Source of the DNA: Clostridium felsineum DSM 794 | Lineage (GTDB): Bacteria; Bacillota; Clostridia; Clostridiales; Clostridiaceae | NCBI RefSeq assembly: GCF_002006355.2 | Contig: NZ_CP096980.1 | Span: 930,001-994,000 of the forward strand | Direction of reading: 5' to 3' | DNA: 64,000 nucleotides | Position numbers and translations under genes: made by a program | Notes under the pieces: model-generated | Told to the model about the DNA's origin: nothing | Database searches by the model: none | The model's input: only the letters and a program-made list of their open reading frames with translations | Shown here: in pieces, positions 44,489-53,288 of the stretch | Layout of the letters: each line of letters opens with the position of its first letter | Numbering within the stretch: the stretch's first letter is position 1

Positions 44489-44631
44489 GGTTAAAAGATA
44501 AACTAAAGGCACTGACAGGACTAAAGGGTGTGTTACTGTTTGGTGTAGCAGTTGGAGTAATGACTGCTGTTATCTGTGTGACTAATGCTGGTTATGCTAT
44601 ACTAGCTTATAGTCCGGGGTTTCCGTGGTGA
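44482..44631 (+). CDS. Signalling pre-peptide of the RRNPP system (49 aa)
   Basis: A 49-codon gene with a strong AGGGGGTG ribosome site. Its ATG overlaps the regulator's stop by seven bases (ATGCTAA). The product has a basic start (MLRLKDKLKALTGLKG), a hydrophobic segment (about 17-34) and a short tail ending in the residues LAYSPGFPW. This is the shape of exported pheromone precursors that are cut outside the cell and re-imported as a short C-terminal peptide. The active peptide is probably within the last 6-10 residues (Pro- and aromatic-rich). The position right after an HTH-TPR regulator is the main support. It is followed by an intrinsic terminator. Confidence 0.82.
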   Translation: MLRLKDKLKALTGLKGVLLFGVAVGVMTAVICVTNAGYAILAYSPGFPW

Positions 44632-44664
44632 TAAACTGAAAAAACTGTAATATTAAAATGCGGT

Positions 44665-44712
44665 AGTAAAAAAGGGCATTAGCAGTAATACTGTTAGTGT
44701 TCTTTTTTTACT
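44665..44712 (+). terminator. Intrinsic terminator of the peptide-signalling operon
   Basis: A long imperfect stem 44665-44685 / 44691-44712 with a 5-nt loop. The 3' arm contains a run of seven T, 34 bp after the peptide stop codon. Confidence 0.85.
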
Positions 44713-45540
44713 GTTATTTTTGTCAAAAAACATTTTTAACCATAATTACAAATGTCTTAAAGTATTGAATGCAATGGTTAGGTTTTGTAAATTTTAAATT
44801 TTACTGTAAAAAATTTCATATAGAGGTTTATACTTATTTTTTATTTACTTACATTAATTACAGTAATATAATAGGCTGTGTTGTGGGTGCCCTTTAGTAA
44901 ACATATAACCCTCTAGGACGGTATTGAGAATTGACTAGGCTTCTATAAAATTATCCTTTGGCACTCACAGACAATTACCGCAGTACTACCGCAAGAAACA
45001 GACAAGACTAACGCAGTACTGACACAATTATTGTGAAAAGTTTTTGTGTCAGAAAAAATATTACAGACATAAGTTGGCACGTATTAATACCTTCTCACCT
45101 GTTGGTGGACGTTTCAATTTATGCACTTTTTTCTTAAATATATTTTAACCTTTTTACTATTACAAAAGATGTTATTTTTGTTGTACTTTTGATACTAACT
45201 TATAACACACCCATACAACTTTATATTAGACATAAAAGATAATGGTTCAAAAGTACTGTTTTATGGCACAATAATATCTATACTTCCATATAGTATCCCA
45301 CAGAATAACGCCATGTAAGTATATGTTTATGTAGATTTATAGTTACAATAGTTCATATTATTTATAACAGTATCACAATATAGAGTTTTTTCTAAGTAGT
45401 AGATACAGATAATGGCGTTTAACAAAAAAGGGAAGGGCACTTATTAGCCCTCTCCCTATGTTTTTTAAATGGCATATCTTATAATTATTTAATATTTTTG
45501 AATATTTCATTAAGGCTATTTTTATAGTGCTTTTCTTAAA
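44713..45540. other. Long non-coding stretch with possible structured RNA
   Basis: About 830 bp without a credible gene on either strand. The portion 44875-45060 has more G+C than its surroundings. It includes an imperfect outer stem (TGTGGGTGCC / GGCACTCACA), two copies of the word CGCAGTACT about 40 nt apart and a 9-bp hairpin CTGACACAA / TTGTGTCAG. A terminator-like hairpin stands at 45429-45466. A small RNA or the remains of a mobile element are both possible; no known RNA family was recognised. Confidence 0.4.
45429..45466 (+). terminator. Orphan intrinsic terminator
   Basis: GGGAAGGGC pairs with GCCCTCTCCC (one bulge) around an 8-nt loop, followed by ATG and T6. No protein gene ends nearby, which is consistent with a short untranslated transcript from the preceding region. 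Confidence 0.65.
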
Positions 45541-45546
45541 GCTTTT

Positions 45547-45602
45547 TTAGTATATAAAATATGGAAAATCACTCTGCTATTTATATATTGCTGTTAAGTA
45601 AT
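45547..45602 (+). pseudogene. Remnant copy of the 3' end of the gene at 42626-43084
   Basis: In the matching frame this stretch reads (stop)-YIKYGKSLCYLYIAVK-stop, against EYTKDGKAHCYLYIAVK-stop at the end of the earlier gene. Thirty bases at the end (CTGCTATTTATATATTGCTG and the next ten) are identical and the preceding 25 are about two-thirds identical. No homology is obvious further upstream. It shows that a duplicate or paralogue once lay here. Confidence 0.7.
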
Positions 45603-45646
45603 GTGAAGTGATATAATAACCACATAAAAGGATGTGGTTATTAATT

Positions 45647-46303
45647 ATGAAAACAACGGTTTTACTTGTAAGACATGGAGAGACTGAGTGGAATGTGCAG
45701 GGAAGATTTCAGGGTTGCCATGATATTAATCTTACTAATAACGGAATAAGACAAGCTGAGAAGGTTTCTAAAAGATTAGAAGGAAAGTTTGATTGTGTTT
45801 ATGCAAGTCCTTTAAAGAGGGCTTTTGATACTGCAAGTTTGATTGCAGAAACTAAAGGAATAAAGCCTGTAGTTGAAGAGGATTTAAGGGAGATAAACTT
45901 TGGGCTTTGGGAAGGCTTAACAATGAAGGACATAGAATTAGAATTCCCAAAAGAGTTTAATATTTGGAGAAATGACGCAGAGGAAGGTCCCTTATGTGGT
46001 GGAGATTTAAGTATAAAAAGGGCTTCATTGAGAGCTAAAGAAGCTGTATTAAAAATAGTTAGAGAAAATAAAGGCAAAAGCATTGTAATGGTGGCTCATG
46101 GAGGAATAATAAAAGCGGTACTTATAGCTCTTTTTAATTGGGACATGTTAATGTATCATAGAATCTTATTAGGAAATACATCAATATGCAAGCTAGAGTT
46201 TAATGATGATATGCCTCGTATAGTAACATTAAATGATGTAAGTCATTTACCAGAGGAATATCGTGAAAAAGATCCGATGCATATAAAAAAGGAAGTTGTA
46301 TAG
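45647..46303 (+). CDS. Histidine phosphatase family protein (phosphoglycerate mutase-like)
   Basis: A 218-residue protein of the cofactor-dependent phosphoglycerate mutase/CobC superfamily. The phosphohistidine motif LVRHGETEWN is at about 7-16. It continues with GCHDINLTNNGIRQAE, the second catalytic arginine in YASPLKRAFDTA, the glutamate in REINFGLWEG and the second histidine in MVAHGGIIKAVL. It could be a phosphatase such as alpha-ribazole-phosphatase or a broad-range enzyme; no cobalamin genes are adjacent. The ATG at 45647 gives the usual family start (MKTTVLLVRHGET); the ATG at 45632 touches its own AAAGG site. Confidence 0.85.
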   Translation: MKTTVLLVRHGETEWNVQGRFQGCHDINLTNNGIRQAEKVSKRLEGKFDCVYASPLKRAFDTASLIAETKGIKPVVEEDLREINFGLWEGLTMKDIELEFPKEFNIWRNDAEEGPLCGGDLSIKRASLRAKEAVLKIVRENKGKSIVMVAHGGIIKAVLIALFNWDMLMYHRILLGNTSICKLEFNDDMPRIVTLNDVSHLPEEYREKDPMHIKKEVV

Positions 46304-46451
46304 GAAAAATATAAACAAGTTCTCTTTTGTATTGTTATACAGGAGTGAACTTTATTTTTTTATCCGATGTATAAATATAAGAAATATTGAATAATTATAA
46401 ATTAAATTATATAATATATTACAGCACATAGTATTTAAGGAGATGTGATAT

Positions 46452-47618
46452 ATGACTGAGTATTTAATACCAAAAGGTTTTTTATGTTGTGGAAAGCATG
46501 TTGGAATAAAAAAAAGAAAGTTAGATTTAGGTGTTGTATATTCTAAAAGGATGTGTAATGCAGCGGCGGTCTTTACAAAAAATAAGTTTTGTGGAGTTCC
46601 TATTATTGTAGGTAAGGAAAATATAAAGAATAACAGGCTTCAAGCTGTTGTTGTTACTAGTGGAGTTGCAAATGTAGCAACAGGAGAAGAAGGTATAGAA
46701 AATACCTACAGAATATTAAATAAAATTTCAGAAGAATTGGGTATCGATAGCAAAGATATACTTCCTTCAGCTACAGGAATAATAGGAAAGCAACTTCCAA
46801 TAGAGAATATAATTGAAGGTACTGAAGGGATAAAAAAACTCCTTGGTGAAAATAACTGGGAAGATTTTAATAGAGCAATTATGACAACAGATAAGAAGCT
46901 AAAAATAAGAAGTTTAAAAGTTAATGATGTAACGATTCTTGGAATAGCTAAAGGATCTGGAATGATTGAACCTAATATGGCAACTATGCTCGCGTATTTT
47001 TTTACAGATGCATATATTGAGGGAGAAGCACTTAAGGGAATTTTAAAAAGGGTAACTGATAAATCTTTTAATATGATAAGCATAGACCATGATACAAGTA
47101 CAAGTGATACAGCAGCCATTCTTGCAAATGGATATATAAAAGAGGTTAATTTAGAGTTATTTGAAAGAGCTTTTACAAAGATGTGTATAGATATTTCAAA
47201 GGATATAGTTAAGGATGGAGAAGGAGTATCAAAGCTTATAGAGGTTACGGTAAATGGAAGCAGCAGTTTTGAAAGTGCTAAAACCATAGCAAAGGCAATT
47301 ATAAATTCACCTTTAGTAAAAATAGCAGTATACGGTTCGGACCCAAATTGGGGAAGGGTTGCTATGGCTATAGGGAAATCACTTGATGAAGATGTTAACC
47401 CATTGAAAATACAAATAGCTTTTAATGATATTGTTATATATGATAAAGGTAATATTTGTGAAAAGAATTATCAAAAAATTAAAAATTACCTTGAAAGTAG
47501 TAGTGAATGTAAAATTAAAGTTAATTTGAATGTGGGTAAGTTTAAGGCCATTGTTTGGGGATCAGACTTTACTGAGGATTATATAAAAATAAATTCATAT
47601 TATACTAAAATAAAATAG
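46452..47618 (+). CDS. argJ: ArgJ: ornithine acetyltransferase / amino-acid acetyltransferase
   Basis: A 388-residue ArgJ-family protein, which transfers acetyl from N-acetylornithine to glutamate in arginine synthesis. It is made as a precursor that self-cleaves at KGSGMIEPNMA|TML; T178 becomes the N-terminal nucleophile of the beta chain. The oxyanion region SATGIIGKQLP (about 115) and the late GSDPNWGRVAMAIGKS motif are present. The usual GNANACTG segment reads GVANVATG here, so this may be a divergent copy. No other arg genes are close. An AAGGAG site precedes the ATG. Confidence 0.87.
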   Translation: MTEYLIPKGFLCCGKHVGIKKRKLDLGVVYSKRMCNAAAVFTKNKFCGVPIIVGKENIKNNRLQAVVVTSGVANVATGEEGIENTYRILNKISEELGIDSKDILPSATGIIGKQLPIENIIEGTEGIKKLLGENNWEDFNRAIMTTDKKLKIRSLKVNDVTILGIAKGSGMIEPNMATMLAYFFTDAYIEGEALKGILKRVTDKSFNMISIDHDTSTSDTAAILANGYIKEVNLELFERAFTKMCIDISKDIVKDGEGVSKLIEVTVNGSSSFESAKTIAKAIINSPLVKIAVYGSDPNWGRVAMAIGKSLDEDVNPLKIQIAFNDIVIYDKGNICEKNYQKIKNYLESSSECKIKVNLNVGKFKAIVWGSDFTEDYIKINSYYTKIK

Positions 47619-47828
47619 AAAAATATATAAAGAGCAACCTGAAAAATAAAAAGAAAACAATAAAAAAAATAAATATTATGTTGAATTTGTAGTGATTTAA
47701 TACGAATTATAATGTAAATAAAAAACATATATTAATATTTGTGGTTTAATTAATACTATGATATAATGAGTAAATAAAATGTAATATTTAAATTTTAAAT
47801 CCGGGTTGTATATAATATAATAAAAGGT

Positions 47829-49115
47829 ATGAAAGTAGTGAGTTTTATGTGGAGGGATGTAATAGAATTTACCGATAAATGTAAGAACGGGAAGTTACTA
47901 CAAAGGAGCAATAAGTTTGCACTATATCTTATAGATATATCCAAATTTAAAATTTATAATTATAAGTTCGGTTATGAAAAAGGAGATAAATTGTTAGAAG
48001 AGATTTCTGATAATTTGCAAGAATATTTAAAAGATATATGCGAGGTTAAAAGGATTAGTGGAGATAAATTTGTTTCTTTGTTTCCTTTTAATGAGAGAAA
48101 AGAATTTAAGGCTATTGCTGAAAGTATAGTTAAATTTTTTGATTCATATTCTATTAAATATCATACGGGTTTTAAGATTGGTATGAATATGGGAATCGCC
48201 TTATATCCTTATGATAGTAATAATATTCAAAATGTATTAAGTTGTGCGGAAGTTGCATTGAGTTTTTCCAAGCGTTCTGAAAAAAATAGTTATGAGATTT
48301 TTGATTATAAATCATCTGAAAAATTATTTAGAGACGAAAAGATGCTTCATGAAATAAGTCATGCTATTGAAAATAGTGAGTTTGAGTTGTATTATCAACC
48401 ACAGGTAGATACTGACCAAATGGGTATTTACGGACTTGAAGCTCTTTTAAGGTGGAGACATCCACAAAAGGGAATGTTAGGACCTAATTATTTTATAAAT
48501 ATGATTGAAAAAAATGGTATGATTAATTCAATTGGGAGATTTGTTATAACAGAAGCTCTATCAGAACTTAAAAGATTTAATGATATGGGATATGACAAAC
48601 TTAGTATGTCTATTAATATAGCAGAAAGTCAACTTTGGGAAGCGTCTTTTGTTGGCTTTGTTGAAGAAGTCATAAGGAGTAAAAATGTAAATCCTAGATA
48701 TATTATATTTGAAGTGGTAGAGAGAACGGTTTTGAGTGATAAAGTATTAAGAGTTCTAAGCGAATTGAGAACGTTAGGTATAAGAATATATATTGATGAT
48801 TTTGGAACTATGTATTCCTCATTAAATTATTTATATAATATACCCTTAGATGGTATAAAACTCGATAAATCTTTTGTAGATAAAATGTACAATTCAAAGC
48901 GTGATCTTATGATAACTAAAAATATAATCAATCTTGCAAAGGATTTAGAAATTGACATTATTGCAGAAGGTGTAGAGCATAAAGAACAACTTAATTGCTT
49001 GAGCAGTATGAATTGTAGTAAGATTCAAGGATTTATATTTAGTAAACCAGTTAACTCTAGAAATGTTCTGAATTTCTTTGATAATTTTAAAATGGAGTTA
49101 AGTTATAAAAAATAA
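47829..49115 (+). CDS. Degenerate GGDEF plus EAL protein, probable c-di-GMP phosphodiesterase
   Basis: A 428-residue cytoplasmic protein. The N-terminal GGDEF-like domain has SGDKF (77-81) in place of GGDEF, so it is unlikely to make c-di-GMP and may only bind GTP. The EAL domain appears complete: EALLRW (204-209), N263 in SINIAES, FEVVE (294-298), the metal-binding DD at 323-324 in IDDFGT, K344 in GIKLDKSF, E380 in AEGVE and QGFIFSKPV. Hydrolysis of c-di-GMP to pGpG is therefore expected. No sensory or membrane domain is attached. The exact start is open (ATG 47829, GTG 47838 or ATG 47847); AAAAGG at 47822-47827 fits GTG 47838 best. A bidirectional terminator follows. Confidence 0.87.
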   Translation: MKVVSFMWRDVIEFTDKCKNGKLLQRSNKFALYLIDISKFKIYNYKFGYEKGDKLLEEISDNLQEYLKDICEVKRISGDKFVSLFPFNERKEFKAIAESIVKFFDSYSIKYHTGFKIGMNMGIALYPYDSNNIQNVLSCAEVALSFSKRSEKNSYEIFDYKSSEKLFRDEKMLHEISHAIENSEFELYYQPQVDTDQMGIYGLEALLRWRHPQKGMLGPNYFINMIEKNGMINSIGRFVITEALSELKRFNDMGYDKLSMSINIAESQLWEASFVGFVEEVIRSKNVNPRYIIFEVVERTVLSDKVLRVLSELRTLGIRIYIDDFGTMYSSLNYLYNIPLDGIKLDKSFVDKMYNSKRDLMITKNIINLAKDLEIDIIAEGVEHKEQLNCLSSMNCSKIQGFIFSKPVNSRNVLNFFDNFKMELSYKK

Positions 49116-49154
49116 AATACTCATGTGCTTTTAATGAGAGCACATGAGTATTTT
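49114..49154. terminator. Bidirectional intrinsic terminator
   Basis: A 16-bp inverted repeat (49114-49129 / 49139-49154) flanked by A- and T-runs, overlapping the stop codon of the EAL gene and facing the end of the rubrerythrin gene. Confidence 0.92.
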
Positions 49155-49204
49155 TTATGTAGCAAAGAATTATATAATGTAGTAAAGTCAATATTTATTG
49201 TATG

Positions 49205-49759
49205 TTAGAATTTTTTGAAATTATCTTTTTTAACACCACATATAGGACATTGTGCTACATTATCATCAAGTGTTGTAAATCCACAAACAGGACAAACATA
49301 TACACTTGTTATTGATATATCTTTGTTTTCTTTAGCAGAATTTTGGGCATCTTGAAATAGCTTTGCGTGAACTTTTTCGGCTTCCAATGCATAATGAAAA
49401 CTTTTTTCTGCATTCTTTTCTTTTTGAAATTTAGCAGTTTCAAGATATACAGGATACATTTGTTTTATTTCGTGAAGTTCTCCATTTATAGCTCCTTGAA
49501 GATTGTCAATTATATTTGTACTACCAAATACAGCCCCTGCAACAACAGAAGTGTCATATAAATTGTCTTTTAGAATATTAAAATGGTTTTGTGCATGAAC
49601 GTATTCTGCATAGGCAATTGCTCTAAACAATTTTCCTATATTGGGGAAATTGTTTTTTTCTGCTTCTTCTCCCCAAATTAAATATCTCATATGAGCCTGA
49701 CTTTCTCCACCGTAAGCTGAGCGTAGAAAATCTGCTGTCATTGCGTTACTAACACCCAT
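49205..49759 (-). CDS. rbr: Rubrerythrin
   Basis: A 184-residue rubrerythrin: an N-terminal four-helix ferritin-like domain carrying a di-iron site (GGESQAHMRYLIW near 18-30, AEYVHAQNHF near 51-60, and later ALEAEKVHAKLF) and a C-terminal rubredoxin-like domain with two CxxC pairs (YVCPVCGF, AQCPICGV). It reduces hydrogen peroxide using NADH via rubredoxin-type carriers and is a main peroxide defence of anaerobes. An AAAGGAAG ribosome site precedes the ATG. It is a single-gene unit sharing its terminator with the convergent EAL gene. Confidence 0.94.
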   Translation of the reverse strand: MGVSNAMTADFLRSAYGGESQAHMRYLIWGEEAEKNNFPNIGKLFRAIAYAEYVHAQNHFNILKDNLYDTSVVAGAVFGSTNIIDNLQGAINGELHEIKQMYPVYLETAKFQKEKNAEKSFHYALEAEKVHAKLFQDAQNSAKENKDISITSVYVCPVCGFTTLDDNVAQCPICGVKKDNFKKF

Positions 49760-49924
49760 AATATTATACTTCCTTTCAACATTTAATTAAAAATCTCTAT
49801 AATATTATAAGTAGAAAAAAATTTTTAATACGGTATAAATTTTATAAATATTTTATTTTTTCCTTATATAAATTTTATTGTTGTATGATAAGATTTATAT
49901 AAGTTTTAAAATAGTATGAATATT

Positions 49925-50779
49925 TTAGGAAATCTTATCAAAGGAATAACCAAGACCTTTTAAGTACTGTATTATTTCGGGTAATGCATCTACTGTAGTT
50001 GTTTTAGCAGGGGCATCGTGCATCAAAACAACTATGGTTTGTTGGTTTCCAGTATATCTTTTTACATTTTGTATTAACATTTGAGTTGAAACGTATGGAT
50101 GTTCTGCATCACCATTCATATCATTCCAGTCTAAAAATCTATAACCAGCAGAAGTTATTGCATCCCTAAAAGGTTTTAGTCTGTTTCCGAAGGAACCTCC
50201 TGGAAATCTAACTAGTTTAGGTGTATAATTATCGCCTAAAATGGATTTAAGAACAGTATCACAGTGATTAACATCAGCTACGAACTGGTCAGTTGATTCT
50301 CTATAAGATATATTATGAGAATATGTATGATTACCTATAGATTGACCATCCTCAGCTTCCTGTTTTACTAAATCAGGATACCTCTCTGCATTTTGACCTA
50401 TTATAAAAAATGTGGCTTTTATTTGATTAGCATCTAAAATGCTCAATATTTTTTTCGTATTATTTGACGGACCATCATCAAAGGTTAAGTAAGCTACTTT
50501 TTTGTTATCAGTTCTTTTAACATCCCAAGGTTTTAAATCTCCAGGTACTATTGATGCTAATTTGGCTTGCTTGTCCTTTTGTTTATTGTGTTTTTTTACT
50601 TTGGCTAAAGCAGTTTTTTTCTGTGCAGGATTGGCAGCGACCGCGCTTTTTTTATGATAGTATGTCCCGAAAATAAAAAAAGCGGTCCAACATATAACTG
50701 CAACTGAGCATATCACTGCAGCTCTAATAATTAAAAGTTTTTTCTGTTTGTTTTGTTTTTTCTTAATCAAGAAATTCAC
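49925..50779 (-). CDS. Membrane-anchored polysaccharide deacetylase (NodB domain)
   Basis: A 284-residue protein with a basic cytoplasmic start, one transmembrane segment (about 17-40), a lysine-rich spacer and a NodB domain from about 93. Metal and catalytic motifs are intact: TFDDGP (D101, D102), HTYSH (H151, H155), RFPGGSFGNR, FLDWNDMNGD and a final VVLMHDA. It should remove acetyl groups from peptidoglycan GlcNAc or a related surface glycan, which raises lysozyme resistance. It lies upstream of nothing on its strand except the rubrerythrin gene and is probably its own unit. Confidence 0.88.
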   Translation of the reverse strand: MNFLIKKKQNKQKKLLIIRAAVICSVAVICWTAFFIFGTYYHKKSAVAANPAQKKTALAKVKKHNKQKDKQAKLASIVPGDLKPWDVKRTDNKKVAYLTFDDGPSNNTKKILSILDANQIKATFFIIGQNAERYPDLVKQEAEDGQSIGNHTYSHNISYRESTDQFVADVNHCDTVLKSILGDNYTPKLVRFPGGSFGNRLKPFRDAITSAGYRFLDWNDMNGDAEHPYVSTQMLIQNVKRYTGNQQTIVVLMHDAPAKTTTVDALPEIIQYLKGLGYSFDKIS

Positions 50780-51002
50780 CCTCTAAAATATTATAATTAC
50801 TGATAATAAAACTACATAATCAATATATTACTGTGTATTTACATTAATTCATACAAAATAAGTATAAGTAGTATAAAGCTAGTTTATATAGTTTTAATGT
50901 TTTATCCTTGAAGTCAAATCATAACTCACCCTCTTCCTTAAATATTATAACTCATATTTTACTTATAATAGAATAATATTTTGTTAAAATTGAAAATTTT
51001 TT

Positions 51003-52031
51003 TTAGGATGAAGATGTTGCCTTATCTTTATCATTTTTTGATGAAAGCATGGAAAATAAGCTTCCAGATAAAATACATGAATAGTAAGAAAGTATTCTCC
51101 AAATTAATATAGCCGATAGAATCATTTTTTGAGGGAAAAACAACTTGAAAATCAAAAAGAAACCGCCTTCAGCACCACCCTCACCGCCGGGAAGTGGAAT
51201 ACAAGACATAATTATTGTTAAAAAAACCTGAGCTGATATCATAGTAAAAATATTAGCTGAGTTAAACCCGAAGCTTCTGTAAACACAATATGGAATTGAA
51301 TAGTATATTGTCCACTGAATGAAAGTAAGTATGCAGGCATTAAGGCATACAATTTTGTTGTTCCATATTATAGATGAATTTTTATGAAAGTTAACTAACC
51401 CTTCTTGTATTTTTTTAAAGCGTTTTTCAGGATTTTTTATTATTTTAACTTTTCCAAGTAATGATATTATAATGTGAAGAACTTTTTCTGTTAAGTTATG
51501 ATTTATTAAAAATGAACATGCTACTATAATAATTAAAGTGTTAAAAGTAAAGCCTACAACCCAAAAGTAGGTAAAATACTTTATATTGCCTCTAAAATAG
51601 TTGAATTTTAATAGTACAACTAATATAGAGTATATTGTAAACACTGTCTGATGAACTATAAATTTAATCATTAATATAGAACTAGCGCTAGCACCTGGAA
51701 TACCATACTCCGTCATAGCGTAAAATTGAGCGGGCTGACTTCCAGAAGCAAAAGGAGTAATGGAACCCCAGAATTGTCCTATCATGGCAAATTTTATTGA
51801 CTTGGTAAAAAGGTTCTTTGATTTGTGAATTATTGTAGTTATAATATGAAGTATAATAGATTCAAGTAGCCAAAATATAAGCATGAAAATTAAAGCTATA
51901 ATTATCCAATGCATATCTAATTTAGAAACTATAGTAGCTAACGAACTAGAGCTTTTGTTAAAAATGAAAAAAGATAAAAATATACCAGCACATAATATTA
52001 CTACAATTAAGTTCAAGATTTTGTTTCCCAT
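51003..52031 (-). CDS. Flippase-like integral membrane protein (LPG_synthase_TM/YbhN family)
   Basis: A 342-residue protein with about eight transmembrane segments. The family motifs are GQFWGSITPFASGSQPAQFY (about 81-100) and the late PLPGGEGGAEGG, a form of the PxPGGxGxxE signature. The family includes the membrane domain of MprF and AglD/YbhN-type proteins, proposed to move lipid-linked sugars or phospholipids. It follows the glycosyltransferase gene on the same strand by 14 bp, so the two are probably co-transcribed. Together they may make and move a glycolipid; that is an inference from context. Confidence 0.82.
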   Translation of the reverse strand: MGNKILNLIVVILCAGIFLSFFIFNKSSSSLATIVSKLDMHWIIIALIFMLIFWLLESIILHIITTIIHKSKNLFTKSIKFAMIGQFWGSITPFASGSQPAQFYAMTEYGIPGASASSILMIKFIVHQTVFTIYSILVVLLKFNYFRGNIKYFTYFWVVGFTFNTLIIIVACSFLINHNLTEKVLHIIISLLGKVKIIKNPEKRFKKIQEGLVNFHKNSSIIWNNKIVCLNACILTFIQWTIYYSIPYCVYRSFGFNSANIFTMISAQVFLTIIMSCIPLPGGEGGAEGGFFLIFKLFFPQKMILSAILIWRILSYYSCILSGSLFSMLSSKNDKDKATSSS

Positions 52032-52045
52032 TAATTTTATTACTC

Positions 52046-53080
52046 CTAAATTTTATTTTTTTTATAATATATTTTGTTATAGAAAGATTTCCATTGTGTT
52101 AAAACGTGTTCTTTTGAATAAAAATCATGACAACGTGCGGAATTTTCACTCCATTTATTATACATAGTATTATCATTTTTAAGATTTCTTATTATACTAG
52201 AAAATTCATTAGTATTACTTCCTTTTAAATAATAATCAAATAGTATAACTTTATATATATCTATATCCCTTAGAAGAACAGGAATTTTTAATGACAGTGC
52301 TTCTAAGATAGACATGGGAAATAGTTCATTGTAAGAAGGTAAAAACATCAAATCTGCTGTATTGTAGAGAGAGTTCATTTTTTCTCTATCAATAATTCCT
52401 AAAAACTTTACATTATTAGGAGGATTTTTTACTATTTCCTTTAGTTCTGCATAGCCTTCTGTTATGCTGCCGAAAGAAAATCCACCCGCCCATACAAACT
52501 GAATATCAGGAAGCTTTTTTGCGGTTTCTATAAAATCTAGAACACCTTTTCTAGTTTGCACTTGGCCTACCCCTAATACTATAAATTTATCAAGTGGAAT
52601 GCCAAAAGATTTTTTAAAGGATAGTCTCTTTTCTTCTGTGCATCTATAAAAATTATCTTCTGAAACAAAGTTTGGTATATAGGTTGCTTTTGATTTTTCT
52701 ATTCCATAGTTTTGAAGCACGTCTATAAAATAGGGATTTACTACGACTAAATAATCGACCTTTTTATAAAACCATATTATGTATTTATAAAATATTTTTT
52801 TTACTAAAAGCGGCAGTTTTAGGCTGTCTTCAATAGTTTCAGGTACAAAATGTACATATGCTACAGTAGGTCCCTTAATTTTAAAAAAGGGTATACTAAG
52901 AAAAAATTTAAAGTCTATTGTATGATAGTGTGTTATGTCACAGAATTTAAATTTATTTATATTAACCTCAAACTCTGAATTGAGTTCATTTTTTACTAAA
53001 TTAACTTGTTCAATATATGCAGACATAACACCTTGACCTTTAACTTTTTCTGCTGATGATAACATATTAATTGTGAGCAT
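52046..53080 (-). CDS. Family 4 glycosyltransferase, probably glycolipid-forming
   Basis: A 344-residue GT-B enzyme. The N-terminal acceptor domain (INMLSSAEKVKGQGVMSAYI) resembles glycosyltransferases that build glycolipid anchors in Firmicutes. The nucleotide-sugar domain shows VLGVGQVQTRKGVLDFIETA and the EX7E-type motif PSYNELFPMSILEALSLKIP. It has no signal peptide and acts at the cytoplasmic membrane face. It starts the two-gene unit with the flippase-like protein. The sugar and lipid are not deducible; a diglucosyl-diacylglycerol-like product is a reasonable guess. Confidence 0.82.
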   Translation of the reverse strand: MLTINMLSSAEKVKGQGVMSAYIEQVNLVKNELNSEFEVNINKFKFCDITHYHTIDFKFFLSIPFFKIKGPTVAYVHFVPETIEDSLKLPLLVKKIFYKYIIWFYKKVDYLVVVNPYFIDVLQNYGIEKSKATYIPNFVSEDNFYRCTEEKRLSFKKSFGIPLDKFIVLGVGQVQTRKGVLDFIETAKKLPDIQFVWAGGFSFGSITEGYAELKEIVKNPPNNVKFLGIIDREKMNSLYNTADLMFLPSYNELFPMSILEALSLKIPVLLRDIDIYKVILFDYYLKGSNTNEFSSIIRNLKNDNTMYNKWSENSARCHDFYSKEHVLTQWKSFYNKIYYKKNKI

Positions 53081-53236
53081 AAATAAATCTCCTTTGAAAG
53101 TTATTTGCTTAGGGAAATACTATATTAATAAAATATACCTGCCAATGATTATATTTCCATATAGCTTATATTATATACTATAAAACTTAAAAATCACTTT
53201 AAATTTTCTTAATAATTTCTTTTATAAAATATATAC

Positions 53237-53266
53237 TTGATATGAGACGTAGTTAAGTGCTATAAT
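53237..53266 (+). promoter_or_regulatory. Promoter of thiC
   Basis: TTGATA at 53237-53242 and TATAAT at 53261-53266 with an 18-bp spacer, directly before the TPP riboswitch. Confidence 0.6.
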
Positions 53267-53288
53267 TAAGGAAAATTAAATATATTTT

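Noticed and set aside
44774..44899. About 41-codon + strand frame after the signalling operon
   Set aside because: It lacks a ribosome site, and its aromatic, AT-driven composition is unlike a protein.
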